Shown piece after piece: positions 1-7,028 of a stretch of DNA of 27,571 nucleotides. This DNA comes from an uncultured Oscillospiraceae bacterium. Its GTDB lineage: Bacteria; Bacillota; Clostridia; Oscillospirales; Oscillospiraceae. Position 1 is the stretch's first letter, and every line of letters starts with the position of its first letter. The translations under genes and the position numbers were made by a program. The notes below the pieces were generated by a model. That model was not told where the DNA came from. It worked only from the letters and a program-made list of their open reading frames with translations, and searched no databases. The stretch is from positions 1-27,571 of the forward strand of contig CAKTKV010000001.1 of assembly GCA_934572355.1 (NCBI GenBank), given 5' to 3'.

Positions 1-1193
1 CCCTCATCAATGCCCTCGGGACTCACAAAAGCGTCGCGGCCGGTCTGACAGACGGGGTCGAGGAGCAGGGTGGAGTCAACAGCGGCGACACGCTCGCCGG
101 AGCAGAGGTAATCCATGACGAGGCAGACGTTCTTGAGGTGCTCGTCAGTGGTGTTGTTATTGCGCAGGGCGATGAGACCGTCGACCGTGCCGAAGCAGGA
201 CTCAGTCACGCCGTCCATGGTGGGCATGGGGAGGAAGACGTAGCTCAGGGGGATGGAGTTTTCAACGGCGGTGCCGTCATTGGCTTCGAGAGCGGCGTTA
301 TTCTTGTTGATGTTGTTCTCGAAAAGGGGCATTGCCTTGCCGAAGATCATGGTCTTGCCCTGCTGACACATGACCATGCGCTGACCGGCCTCGATTGCGT
401 AGTTGGGCATGTAGCCGGCCTTGGTCATTTCCTCAATGGCGTTGAGGAGGTTGAGCATATTCTCAGAGGTGAAGGCGTACTTCAGCTCAGGCGTGAAGGC
501 GTTGGTGAGCCCTGCCATGACGCCCATGATGTTGGGAACGTCGGAGGCGGTGACGCCGGAGTTAGCGAACGCGAAGCCGAAGCAATCGGAGGTGGTGCCG
601 GCCTTGAGGATCTCAAGGAACTCTTCGTAGGTCCAGCCCTCGGACTGGATCTTTGCGATGTCAGCGCCGGCAGCTTCAAGCATTTCACGGTTGCCGCCGA
701 TGGACTGAATGGTTATGTAGAGAGGAAGACCGTAGGGAGTGTTCTCAATGGACATGTAGTCCATGGCGTTCTGGTCATAGTCGGCAAGTCTGTCGGCATC
801 CATGTATGCAGAGATGTCAACACCGAGGCCGAGGTCGACATACTGGCCGATGTTGGAGTAGGATATCTCAGCGATGTCGGGAGCTTCACCGGCATTTGCC
901 ATGGTGCTGAGCTTATCGTTATGATCGTCCCAAGAGGTCTTGATAACTTCGATCTTGATGTTGGGGTACATTGCGGTGAACTCGGCTGCCCAGGTGTCTA
1001 TATCGTCCTGATAGGTGGAGGACACGGGCGGGACCATAACGGTAACGGTGTCTTCTGCAGGTGCGGCATCCTCAGCCGCAGGGGCGTCCCCGGCTGCAGC
1101 GGGCTGATCGACAGCGGGTGCGGCAGGCTGACCGCAGGCGCAGAGAGCAAATACCATGCAGAGAGCGAGGAGCATTGCGATGATCTTTTTCAT
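1..1193 (-). CDS. ABC transporter extracellular solute-binding lipoprotein, family 1 (sugar-type), 3' end outside window
   Basis: The reading frame begins at ATG 1193 and stays open to the window edge, so about 397 codons are present and the C-terminus is missing. An AAGGAG ribosome binding site lies just upstream. The N-terminus is a lipoprotein signal: KK, a hydrophobic stretch, then the lipobox LCAC with the acylated cysteine at residue 20. A low-complexity Ala/Pro/Asp/Glu linker follows, and then a mature domain typical of carbohydrate-binding proteins of CUT1-type importers (for example FTAMYPNIKIEV and APDIAEISYSNIGQYVDLG). Such proteins capture a solute outside the membrane and deliver it to a permease pair, presumably encoded beyond position 1. 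It follows the GntR regulator gene by 71 bp with no terminator between them, so the two are probably co-transcribed. The substrate cannot be read from the sequence; a sugar or sugar derivative is the family expectation. Confidence 0.85.
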   Translation of the reverse strand, partial: MKKIIAMLLALCMVFALCACGQPAAPAVDQPAAAGDAPAAEDAAPAEDTVTVMVPPVSSTYQDDIDTWAAEFTAMYPNIKIEVIKTSWDDHNDKLSTMANAGEAPDIAEISYSNIGQYVDLGLGVDISAYMDADRLADYDQNAMDYMSIENTPYGLPLYITIQSIGGNREMLEAAGADIAKIQSEGWTYEEFLEILKAGTTSDCFGFAFANSGVTASDVPNIMGVMAGLTNAFTPELKYAFTSENMLNLLNAIEEMTKAGYMPNYAIEAGQRMVMCQQGKTMIFGKAMPLFENNINKNNAALEANDGTAVENSIPLSYVFLPMPTMDGVTESCFGTVDGLIALRNNNTTDEHLKNVCLVMDYLCSGERVAAVDSTLLLDPVCQTGRDAFVSPEGIDE

Positions 1194-1264
1194 TAAGTAT
1201 TCTCCTTATTAAAAATTTATCTTAAAACCCGGCACATGGCACAGGTAAAGACCGCAGTCAAAAA

Positions 1265-1993
1265 TCAGCGGAGGGTGCTGTCAAAGTTCACGAAGAAGCG
1301 GTACTGGTCGCCGCGGTAGGTGGAATATGTGGCCTCAACGGGTATGCCCTGCTCAGAGCAGACATGCCGCTCAATGTGCATGACCGCGGCGCCGCGCTCG
1401 ATCTGCAGAAGCTCCGCCTGTTCGCTGTCGGCGAGCGTGGCTTCCATATACTGCTCTCCCGTGATGAGCTTTATACCCATCTGTCTGAGCCGCCCGTATA
1501 TCGAGCCGTGAGCGATATCGTCATCCAGCAGGGAGCTGCACAGATGATAGCTCAGCGCCGTCTCCTCTATCGCCAGCGGCACACCGTCGGCAAAGCGCAG
1601 GCGGCGGATGAGTATATAATCCTGCCCAAGACCAATGCCAAGGTCGCTGGCAATGACATGATTCGCCTTCTGGACACCGGCGTAGAGCAGCCGGGAGCTG
1701 GGGATCTTCCCGCGGCGCTGCATGTCCTCCGTAAAGCCCGTCACCTGCATCAGCGGCTGCACGAGCTTTGCCCCGGTCACAAATGTGCCCTTGCCCTGAA
1801 GCCTGTACACAACGCCCTCGACCTCCAAGTCGTTGAGCGCGTGGCGCACGGTCATACGCGTTGTGCCGTAGATGAGGCAGAAATCGCGCTCTGACGGGAG
1901 ACACTGATCCGGCTTATATACGCCATCCTTTATCTGCCGGACTATATCATCCTTTATGTATTTGTACAGCGGCTGAGCCGCGGGTTCTGTCAT
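1265..1993 (-). CDS. GntR/HutC-family transcriptional regulator (wHTH + UTRA), NagR/DasR-like
   Basis: This is a 242-residue regulator. An N-terminal winged helix-turn-helix (about residues 8-75) carries LPSERDF, TRMTVRHAL and RLQGKGTFV. A UTRA effector domain follows, with the HutC-subfamily hallmark FTEDMQRRGKIPSS and the C-terminal YRGDQYRFFV. Layout and length match YvoA/NagR and DasR, whose UTRA domains bind phosphorylated amino sugars; that exact ligand is not proven here. I chose ATG 1993, preceded by AAAGGACGG. An in-frame ATG at 2047 lies inside the palindromic operator, only about 15 nt after the expected transcription start. The gene has its own sigma-A promoter and an operator in its leader, so it probably represses itself and the solute-binding protein gene behind it. 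It may sense the sugar imported by that transporter. Confidence 0.88.
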   Translation of the reverse strand: MTEPAAQPLYKYIKDDIVRQIKDGVYKPDQCLPSERDFCLIYGTTRMTVRHALNDLEVEGVVYRLQGKGTFVTGAKLVQPLMQVTGFTEDMQRRGKIPSSRLLYAGVQKANHVIASDLGIGLGQDYILIRRLRFADGVPLAIEETALSYHLCSSLLDDDIAHGSIYGRLRQMGIKLITGEQYMEATLADSEQAELLQIERGAAVMHIERHVCSEQGIPVEATYSTYRGDQYRFFVNFDSTLR

Positions 1994-2039
1994 ATGTATA
2001 CCGTCCTTTTGACCGAGCGGGTACATGTGGTATAATCCT

Positions 2040-2055
2040 ACTGGCATATACCAGT
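2040..2055 (-). promoter_or_regulatory. HutC-type operator palindrome in the gntR leader
   Basis: ACTGGCATATACCAGT is an inverted repeat with 5-bp ACTGG/CCAGT arms around a symmetric ATAT core. Read on the minus strand it is ACTGGTATATGCCAGT. That closely resembles the sites known for DasR and NagR/YvoA (TGGT-N4-ACCA type, with one mismatch here). It sits about 7-22 nt downstream of the inferred start of the gntR promoter, where a bound repressor would block transcription. The match is seen directly; binding by the adjacent regulator is inferred. Confidence 0.72.
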
Positions 2056-2068
2056 TGTATATGTAAAT

Positions 2069-2096
2069 ATTATATGCTTTTTTTCTGCAAAGTCAA
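2069..2096 (-). promoter_or_regulatory. sigma-A promoter of the gntR-solute-binding protein unit
   Basis: On the minus strand, TTGACT (2091-2096) is followed after 16 bp by a perfect TATAAT (2069-2074). The transcription start should be near 2062, giving a leader of about 70 nt that contains the operator. The rest of 2097-2235 is AT-rich and holds only a short palindrome (TCAAAA-TG-TTTTGA, 2111-2124) whose role I cannot assign. Confidence 0.72.
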
Positions 2097-2235
2097 CATT
2101 GTTATATAGCTCAAAATGTTTTGAAACACATATTTGGCATTTTGTATGGATATCGGGCATGAAATATATGTAATATGATGAACACGCTTGTCTGCTGTCC
2201 GGCAGAATCTGTGCTGAATGCGCCTGAATGAAGAA

Positions 2236-2263
2236 GACCGCCGGGCTTAATCGCCCGGCGGTC
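2236..2263 (-). terminator. hairpin at the end of the buk-ptb-oxidoreductase-ldh2 operon
   Basis: GACCGCCGGGC and GCCCGGCGGTC form an 11-bp stem around a 6-nt loop. On the minus strand the stem is followed by TTCTTCATTC, a weak U-rich tail. It lies just past the transporter remnant and is the only strong hairpin after the seven-gene operon. I take it as that operon's terminator, possibly inherited from the lost transporter gene. Confidence 0.6.
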
Positions 2264-2279
2264 AATGTAATTTTGGGGT

Positions 2280-2471
2280 TCACTCGGTCGGCAGATCTTT
2301 TGCGGTCCCAGACCGCATGATTCCATCGACGGAGTTTGCCTTGACGCTGTGATAGGAAGATCGCTTCTTGGTATTTATGAGCTTTTTGGAGATGAGCAGT
2401 ACAAAAGCGATCACCATCGGCAACGCACCGACAATATAAAACAGCGTTTCAAAACAGGGGAGAGCGCGGTA
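2280..2471 (-). pseudogene. C-terminal remnant of a membrane transporter (MFS-like), in frame behind ldh2
   Basis: Immediately after the TGA of the dehydrogenase gene the same frame stays open for 63 codons and ends in its own TGA (2280-2282). The peptide has one clear membrane helix (ETLFYIVGALPMVIAFVLLI) followed by a basic cytoplasmic tail starting SKKLINTKKRSS. That is the usual look of the last helix and tail of an MFS-type permease. It has no start codon with a ribosome binding site and no upstream transporter body. The simplest reading is a deletion that removed most of a downstream transporter gene and left its end and terminator. The family assignment rests on general character, not on a diagnostic motif. 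Confidence 0.5.
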
Positions 2472-3530
2472 TCAGAGCGTGGACACAAGAGCGGCAAATT
2501 CCGTGCCTGCCTCGGCTATACCGAACTCGACGGCATAGCCCAGAAGCTCGCTTTCGAGAGCGGGGCTTACCTCGTAACCGGTCTTGATGAACTCGTCCTG
2601 ACGACGCATTTCAAGCTCGCCCGGCATCAGGATCTCCTTGACGTTCTCAGCCTTGCGCCCGGCCTTGATAGAACGGATATACTCGTCAACGCTTCCCTTG
2701 AACATGTCTATCGGCATGAACTTTGACGGATCGATGAGAATCATGGCAAAGCCGGTATTCTCATGCTGCCCCTTACTTGCAAAGCCGACAGAACTGCCGT
2801 AGCCTGCACCGGGCAGAAGCGCGGCGAACATTTCTATCATGACGGCCAGTCCGTAGCCCTTAGGTCCTGCAATGGGAAGAACGGTCTTGGCTTCCTTAGC
2901 GTTGGTCGTGGGCTTGCCGTTTGCATCCAGCGCCCAGCCTGCCGGGAGCTCTTTGCCCTCGCGGGCATACGCCTGAACCTTGCCGAAGGCAACGTTTGTT
3001 GTGGAAATATCCAGCAGCAGCGGACGCTCTTCATTTGCAGGAGCGCAGACAATAATGGGATTCGTGCCGAGCACGCTGTCCGCACCGCCGAACGGAGCCA
3101 CGCAGCGGGTGGTGTTGCAGCACAGGAGCATGATGAGATCATCAGCCGCGGCCTTACGGCCGAAGTATGCGCCGCAGCCGATGTTGGACGCGCGGCGTCC
3201 GGCCGCGATCACGATACCGTGCTCGCGTGCGCGCTCTTTCATCTTCTCGTACACATGAGACGCCGCAATCACACCGCAGCCATCGTCGCAGTCAAACACC
3301 GCCGTAGAGCCGGTATCGCTGACCATGGTAAGCTCCGCATTCACGGTGTATGCCCCGTTTGCAAAGCGCTTGAGGTAATTTGCAAAGCGCGAAAGGCCGT
3401 GGGAATATATACCGGTGAAATCCGAATATGCCACGGAGTCGGCAAGGATCTCAGCGTCAGTGTCATTCATGCCCTTTGCCTGAAGCAAAGCCTTGCAGAG
3501 CTTGACCTCTTGTTCAAAGCTAAGGTACAT
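2472..3530 (-). CDS. Ldh2-family (malate/L-lactate dehydrogenase type) NAD(P)-dependent 2-hydroxyacid dehydrogenase
   Basis: 352 residues, the usual family length. This family (malate/L-sulfolactate dehydrogenase, ureidoglycolate dehydrogenase AllD, YiaK) interconverts 2-hydroxyacids and 2-oxoacids with NAD(P). Seen here: IYSHGLSRF with the catalytic His at residue 44, GTNP at 155-158, and DISTTNVAFGKV at 174-185. The usual SNHFG segment reads SNIGC (115-119), so the His normally found there is missing, which may signal altered substrate preference. ATG 3530 is chosen because GAGGTG lies just upstream; a TTG at 3542 would overlap the preceding stop. It is the last intact gene of the operon, 8 bp behind the gamma subunit of a 2-oxoacid oxidoreductase. 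This suggests that it supplies the 2-oxoacid or removes it by reduction. Confidence 0.85.
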   Translation of the reverse strand: MYLSFEQEVKLCKALLQAKGMNDTDAEILADSVAYSDFTGIYSHGLSRFANYLKRFANGAYTVNAELTMVSDTGSTAVFDCDDGCGVIAASHVYEKMKERAREHGIVIAAGRRASNIGCGAYFGRKAAADDLIMLLCCNTTRCVAPFGGADSVLGTNPIIVCAPANEERPLLLDISTTNVAFGKVQAYAREGKELPAGWALDANGKPTTNAKEAKTVLPIAGPKGYGLAVMIEMFAALLPGAGYGSSVGFASKGQHENTGFAMILIDPSKFMPIDMFKGSVDEYIRSIKAGRKAENVKEILMPGELEMRRQDEFIKTGYEVSPALESELLGYAVEFGIAEAGTEFAALVSTL

Positions 3531-3538
3531 GTCACACC

Positions 3539-4075
3539 TCAAATCGCATTGTAGCCGGCTTCAAACGCTGCTACATTCTTGGCTTCAAATTTGCTCTTGC
3601 CCTTTTTGCGGAACATGTCGTTCATGCCGTCAACACCCTCGTCATGGCTGAAGTCGCCGAGGATCTTGATGATGGCGCCGATCATGACGATGTTTGCGCC
3701 CTTCGGGTTCTTAACTTCGTCGGCGATCTGGTTGCAGTGGATGGAGACCACGTTGATATCGTCGCGGACATTTGTGTCCTCGGTCATCATATCCGCGTTG
3801 ACGAGTATAGTCCCGCCCGGCTTGACGATGCTGACAAACTTCTTGAACGACGGGGTGTTCATTGCCAGCACCAGATCGGGAGCCTGCTGGCCGGGATTAG
3901 TTATCTTCTCTTCACCGTAGTGGACGGTGCAGTTGGCCGTGCCGCCGCGCTGCGCCGCGCCGTAAGCGGGCATCCAGGTTGCGTTGACGCCTTTGTAAAG
4001 GGCTATCTGGGAAATGATAAGTCCGGCAGTGAGAACGCCCTGACCGCCGAATCCAGCAAATACGAGTTCTCTCAT
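3539..4075 (-). CDS. 2-oxoacid:ferredoxin oxidoreductase, gamma subunit
   Basis: 178 residues. The N-terminus has the nucleotide/CoA-side signature GFGGQGVLTAGLIIS (residues 8-22), followed by AYGAAQRGGT, both standard for the gamma (PorG/KorC/VorC) subunit. In the assembled enzyme this domain works with alpha, beta and the ferredoxin-like delta to decarboxylate a 2-oxoacid oxidatively, giving acyl-CoA, CO2 and reduced ferredoxin. The gene follows the beta gene by 3 bp, so translation is probably coupled. In-frame stop and start positions leave little doubt about its limits. Substrate choice cannot be read from gamma. Confidence 0.92.
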   Translation of the reverse strand: MRELVFAGFGGQGVLTAGLIISQIALYKGVNATWMPAYGAAQRGGTANCTVHYGEEKITNPGQQAPDLVLAMNTPSFKKFVSIVKPGGTILVNADMMTEDTNVRDDINVVSIHCNQIADEVKNPKGANIVMIGAIIKILGDFSHDEGVDGMNDMFRKKGKSKFEAKNVAAFEAGYNAI

Positions 4076-4078
4076 CGT

Positions 4079-4813
4079 TTATTCCCCTCTCTTCTTTATC
4101 TCGCCGAGCTGATAGTACGGGATCACTTCGTCAACCAGTCTCTGTTTTGCGGAAATGGGATCCATGTGCCAGTTGGTGGGGCAGGAGCACATGACCTCTA
4201 TCAAGGAGTAGCCTTCGTGATTGAGCTGTGCTTCAAACGCGTTTTTGATATAGCCCTTCAGCTTGTTTATCTCAGCCGGAGTGGTAACGGCGCCTCTCGC
4301 CACGTATGCGGGATGGAAGCTGTGAGCAACGAGCTCGGGAACCTTGATCGGCATACCTGTCAGGTCGGTGTCTCTGCCGTTGGGGGAGGTCGCGGTCACC
4401 TGACCGGGCATGGTCGTCCATGCCATCTGGCCTCCGGTCATGCCAAAGTTGCCGTTGTTGATGGTGAACACACATATATTCTCGTTCCTGTATGCCGCAT
4501 TCAACGTCTCCGCAATACCGATGTTGTATGCGTCGCCGTCACCCTGGTAGGTGAAAACGAACTTGTCCGGCTCGGCTCTGCGTATGCCGGTGGCGACCGC
4601 AGCGGCTCTGCCGTGGGGAGACTGCACAAGGTCGATGTTGATACCGCTCTTGAGGTGGCAGCTGCATCCGACACCGATAGCGGCAATGACCTTCTTATCA
4701 AGACCATACTCTTCGAGGCATTCGCAGATCAGGCGCAGAAGCACTCCGTGACCGCAGCCGCCGCAGAACATGGCATAATTCATAAGCTCTGGAGCCTTTT
4801 TCTCTACCTTCAT
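4079..4813 (-). CDS. 2-oxoacid:ferredoxin oxidoreductase, beta (TPP-binding) subunit
   Basis: 244 residues from ATG 4813, which has a strong AAGGAGG upstream. The frame is open further upstream but that part overlaps the alpha gene and is not protein-like. CGGCGHG near residue 18 is the variant of the CPGCGH motif of KorB/VorA-type beta subunits. YQGDGDAYNIG followed by NNGNFGMTGGQ is the thiamine diphosphate/Mg binding region. The gene starts 1 bp after the alpha stop and is followed by gamma after 3 bp. Small beta chains with a separate alpha are typical of the 2-oxoglutarate and branched-chain (2-oxoisovalerate) enzymes, not of fused pyruvate:ferredoxin oxidoreductase. Confidence 0.92.
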   Translation of the reverse strand: MKVEKKAPELMNYAMFCGGCGHGVLLRLICECLEEYGLDKKVIAAIGVGCSCHLKSGINIDLVQSPHGRAAAVATGIRRAEPDKFVFTYQGDGDAYNIGIAETLNAAYRNENICVFTINNGNFGMTGGQMAWTTMPGQVTATSPNGRDTDLTGMPIKVPELVAHSFHPAYVARGAVTTPAEINKLKGYIKNAFEAQLNHEGYSLIEVMCSCPTNWHMDPISAKQRLVDEVIPYYQLGEIKKRGE

Positions 4814-4814
4814 A

Positions 4815-5879
4815 TCAGTAAACCTCCTTGATCTCGTGAGCTTTGATCTTGGCGAAGTCTGCTTTGACCTGTGCGTCCTTGGGAATATCGCAGACGTAGG
4901 GGAGCGCGTATACGGGAACATTCATTCCGAACTTCTTTGCGCAGAGGGCGACGTCGTCGACCATCTGGCCTTCGCCGTTCGTTTCAACAGAGATAAGCCC
5001 CTTCAGAGCCTTGTTTTTCTCAGCCAGCTCCTTGAACGCCTTTTCGGGATAAGGCCATGCGGTGATCGGACGGATAAAGCCCACCTTTTCACCGGCGGCG
5101 CGCAGCTCCTCTACAACGCCCTCGACAGCACGTCCCGGAAGACCGTAGGCGACGAAAACGTATTCGGCATCGTCAACATACTTGGCTTCCCAGCGCTGCT
5201 CATTTTCGCGCATGGCGCGAACCTTTTCCATGTATTCGTCGGATTCCTTCTTCAGATTTCTGCCGAGGAAGTCCCCGCGGTGGGTCTTATATGTACCGTC
5301 AAGACCCCACTCGCACTTCTTTATCGGCTGGAACTCAGGATACTCGCAGGGCTCCATCATCTGCCCGAGGCCGCTTTCTGTCATGACCTCGACGATGCAG
5401 CGATACTTCTCTGCAATGTCGAAAGCCTCAACCATGAGGTCAACGCCCTCCTGCACCGTGCTGGGGCAGAGGATGATGTTGCGGTAGTCGCCGTTGCCGC
5501 CGCCGCGGGTCTCGCGGTGGTAATCCGTCTGGGAGCCGTTGAGAGCGCCGAGACCGTTGCCCCAACGGACAACGTTGAGTATTACGGCGGGGAAATTCAT
5601 CTGAGCCATGTAGGATATGCCTTCCTGCTTGAGGGAGATGCCCGGGCCGGAGGACGCGGTGAGCACACGTCTGCCGCAGGCGGAAACGCCCATTACCATA
5701 TTGATGGCGGCAAGCTCGCTTTCGGCCTGAATAAACTGTCTTCCAAGCTCCGGCATACGTCCGGACAGGTACTCCATGACCTCAGTCGAAGGAGTGATGG
5801 GATAGCCGGCGTACACCTCAACGCCGGCGCGCATTGCGGCTTCCGCCATTGCAATGTTGCCTTTTACCATATCGCCCAT
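4815..5879 (-). CDS. 2-oxoacid:ferredoxin oxidoreductase, alpha subunit (VorB/KorA-like)
   Basis: 354 residues from ATG 5879, behind AAGGAGG. The GYPITPSTEVMEYLS segment near residue 25 is the YPITPST hallmark that contacts the thiamine pyrimidine. A central pyrimidine-binding domain (ASSGPGISLKQEG) and a C-terminal domain II (GFIRPITAWPYP) follow. Length and subunit order (delta-alpha-beta-gamma) resemble genes usually annotated as 3-methyl-2-oxobutanoate (VorB) or 2-oxoglutarate (KorA) oxidoreductase. The company of Buk and Ptb favours a monocarboxylic branched-chain or short-chain 2-oxoacid, but this is inference from context. Confidence 0.9.
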   Translation of the reverse strand: MGDMVKGNIAMAEAAMRAGVEVYAGYPITPSTEVMEYLSGRMPELGRQFIQAESELAAINMVMGVSACGRRVLTASSGPGISLKQEGISYMAQMNFPAVILNVVRWGNGLGALNGSQTDYHRETRGGGNGDYRNIILCPSTVQEGVDLMVEAFDIAEKYRCIVEVMTESGLGQMMEPCEYPEFQPIKKCEWGLDGTYKTHRGDFLGRNLKKESDEYMEKVRAMRENEQRWEAKYVDDAEYVFVAYGLPGRAVEGVVEELRAAGEKVGFIRPITAWPYPEKAFKELAEKNKALKGLISVETNGEGQMVDDVALCAKKFGMNVPVYALPYVCDIPKDAQVKADFAKIKAHEIKEVY

Positions 5880-5891
5880 GTCATTGCCTCC

Positions 5892-6095
5892 TTATTCAGA
5901 TACGATGGTGAAGACCGCATCGGGACATACGATATAGCATATACCGCAGCCAACGCACTTTGCTTCATCCACCTTGATATGCTTATAGCCTCTGCTGTTT
6001 ATTTCATCGGTCATGGATATTGCCCCTTTTGCGCAGTTCTGCATGCATACGGTGCAGGCCTTGCAGTTTTCGGGGTTGATTACTGCTTTTCTCAT
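5892..6095 (-). CDS. 2x[4Fe-4S] ferredoxin-type delta subunit of the 2-oxoacid oxidoreductase
   Basis: 67 residues with two complete cluster motifs, CKACTVCMQNC (11-21) and CVGCGICYIVCP (about 47-58). It should carry electrons from the thiamine centre of the alpha/beta pair to free ferredoxin. GGAGGT precedes ATG 6095. It lies 12 bp before alpha and 18 bp after ptb, so it is an internal operon gene. Confidence 0.93.
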   Translation of the reverse strand: MRKAVINPENCKACTVCMQNCAKGAISMTDEINSRGYKHIKVDEAKCVGCGICYIVCPDAVFTIVSE

Positions 6096-6113
6096 TTTTT
6101 TACCTCCGCTTTC

Positions 6114-7016
6114 TTATTTGCAGGCCAAAATAGCCCATGCTATTGAGGTGACTTTTCCCGTTATAGACGCGGCGCGCGATGACATTACGACCGGCTTACT
6201 TGCGCCTATGACAAGCCCTGCCGACTGACCCTTGCCAAAATACCCGATAGCCTTACCGAGGCAGTTGCCGGTCTCTATATTCGGCACAAGGAAAAGATCG
6301 ACGTCGCCGGAAATACGGCTGTCTATCTTTTTCTCGGCAGCGGCGTCCGGACGCATCGCTACGTCAAACGCTATGGGGCCTTCGTAGATTGCCTTCGGCA
6401 GGAGCCCCTGTTCGGCCATATCCACGATAGCTGCCGCATCCGTCGTCGCGGGCATCTTGGTGCTTACTTTTTCGTTTGCGGCAAGGAGCGCCACCTTCGG
6501 GCACTCTATGCCCATGCTGTGCAGTACGGGAACTGCGTTCTTGATGATCTCGACCTTGTCGTCAAGCGACGGTGCAATGTTCATGCCGCCGTCGGTAATA
6601 AAGAACAGCTTCTTCTGCCCCGGCACGTCATAAGCCATGATGACGTTGAGCTGACGCCCGGTACGCAGACCGACCTCTTTATTCAGAACGGCGCGCAGGA
6701 AATCGCTTGTGTTGAGCTTGCCTTTAACGAGCACATCCGCTTCGCCGGAGCTCACAAGCTCGACCGCGGTAAGGCCAAGCTTTTCCGGATCCTTCTCATC
6801 AACAACGCGGACGCGGCTCAGATCAAAGTTGTCAGCCGCGGCAAGCTCTTTGAGCTTGTCCTCATCGCCTACCATTATGACATCGCACAGGCCAAGCTCG
6901 GTGACCTGCTGGGCAACGTGGATCATTTTGTCATCCGCCGCGGCAGCTATAGCGATGGTGCGCTTCGGATGGCGCTCGATCGCAGCCTTTACAATGTCGT
7001 TAAATTCAGAGTACAT
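6114..7016 (-). CDS. ptb: phosphate butyryltransferase (phosphate acyltransferase family)
   Basis: 300 residues, standard for Ptb. It exchanges CoA for phosphate on butyryl-CoA or related short or branched acyl-CoAs to give the acyl phosphate. Family features: VLVKGKLNTSDFLRAVLN, GGMNIAPSLDDKVEIIKNAV, and the C-terminal VGNxLGK-like stretch NIETGNCLGKAIGYFG. Phosphate acetyltransferase is the alternative, but the sequence pattern and the neighbouring butyrate kinase point to Ptb. It starts 12 bp after the buk stop. In Bacillus and clostridial operons the ptb/buk pair also serves branched-chain acyl-CoAs made from 2-oxoacids, which fits the oxidoreductase genes that follow. Confidence 0.9.
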   Translation of the reverse strand: MYSEFNDIVKAAIERHPKRTIAIAAAADDKMIHVAQQVTELGLCDVIMVGDEDKLKELAAADNFDLSRVRVVDEKDPEKLGLTAVELVSSGEADVLVKGKLNTSDFLRAVLNKEVGLRTGRQLNVIMAYDVPGQKKLFFITDGGMNIAPSLDDKVEIIKNAVPVLHSMGIECPKVALLAANEKVSTKMPATTDAAAIVDMAEQGLLPKAIYEGPIAFDVAMRPDAAAEKKIDSRISGDVDLFLVPNIETGNCLGKAIGYFGKGQSAGLVIGASKPVVMSSRAASITGKVTSIAWAILACK

Positions 7017-7028
7017 ATAGCTTTTACC

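Noticed and set aside
138..1196. Long open frame on the plus strand opposite the solute-binding protein gene
   Set aside because: The minus-strand frame has a lipoprotein signal, ribosome binding site and family motifs; the plus frame is low in recognisable features and is a by-product of GC-rich codons.
1994..2047. Upstream ATG (2047) as the start of the HutC regulator
   Set aside because: It lies inside the operator about 15 nt after the inferred transcript start; ATG 1993 has a ribosome binding site and gives the family length.
2472..2474. TGA between ldh2 and the transporter tail as a selenocysteine codon
   Set aside because: ldh2 is full length at this stop, and I see no SECIS-like hairpin directly after it.
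4814..4921. N-terminal extension of the oxidoreductase beta subunit
   Set aside because: It overlaps the alpha gene out of frame and is Ser/Arg/Thr-rich nonsense; ATG 4813 has AAGGAGG.
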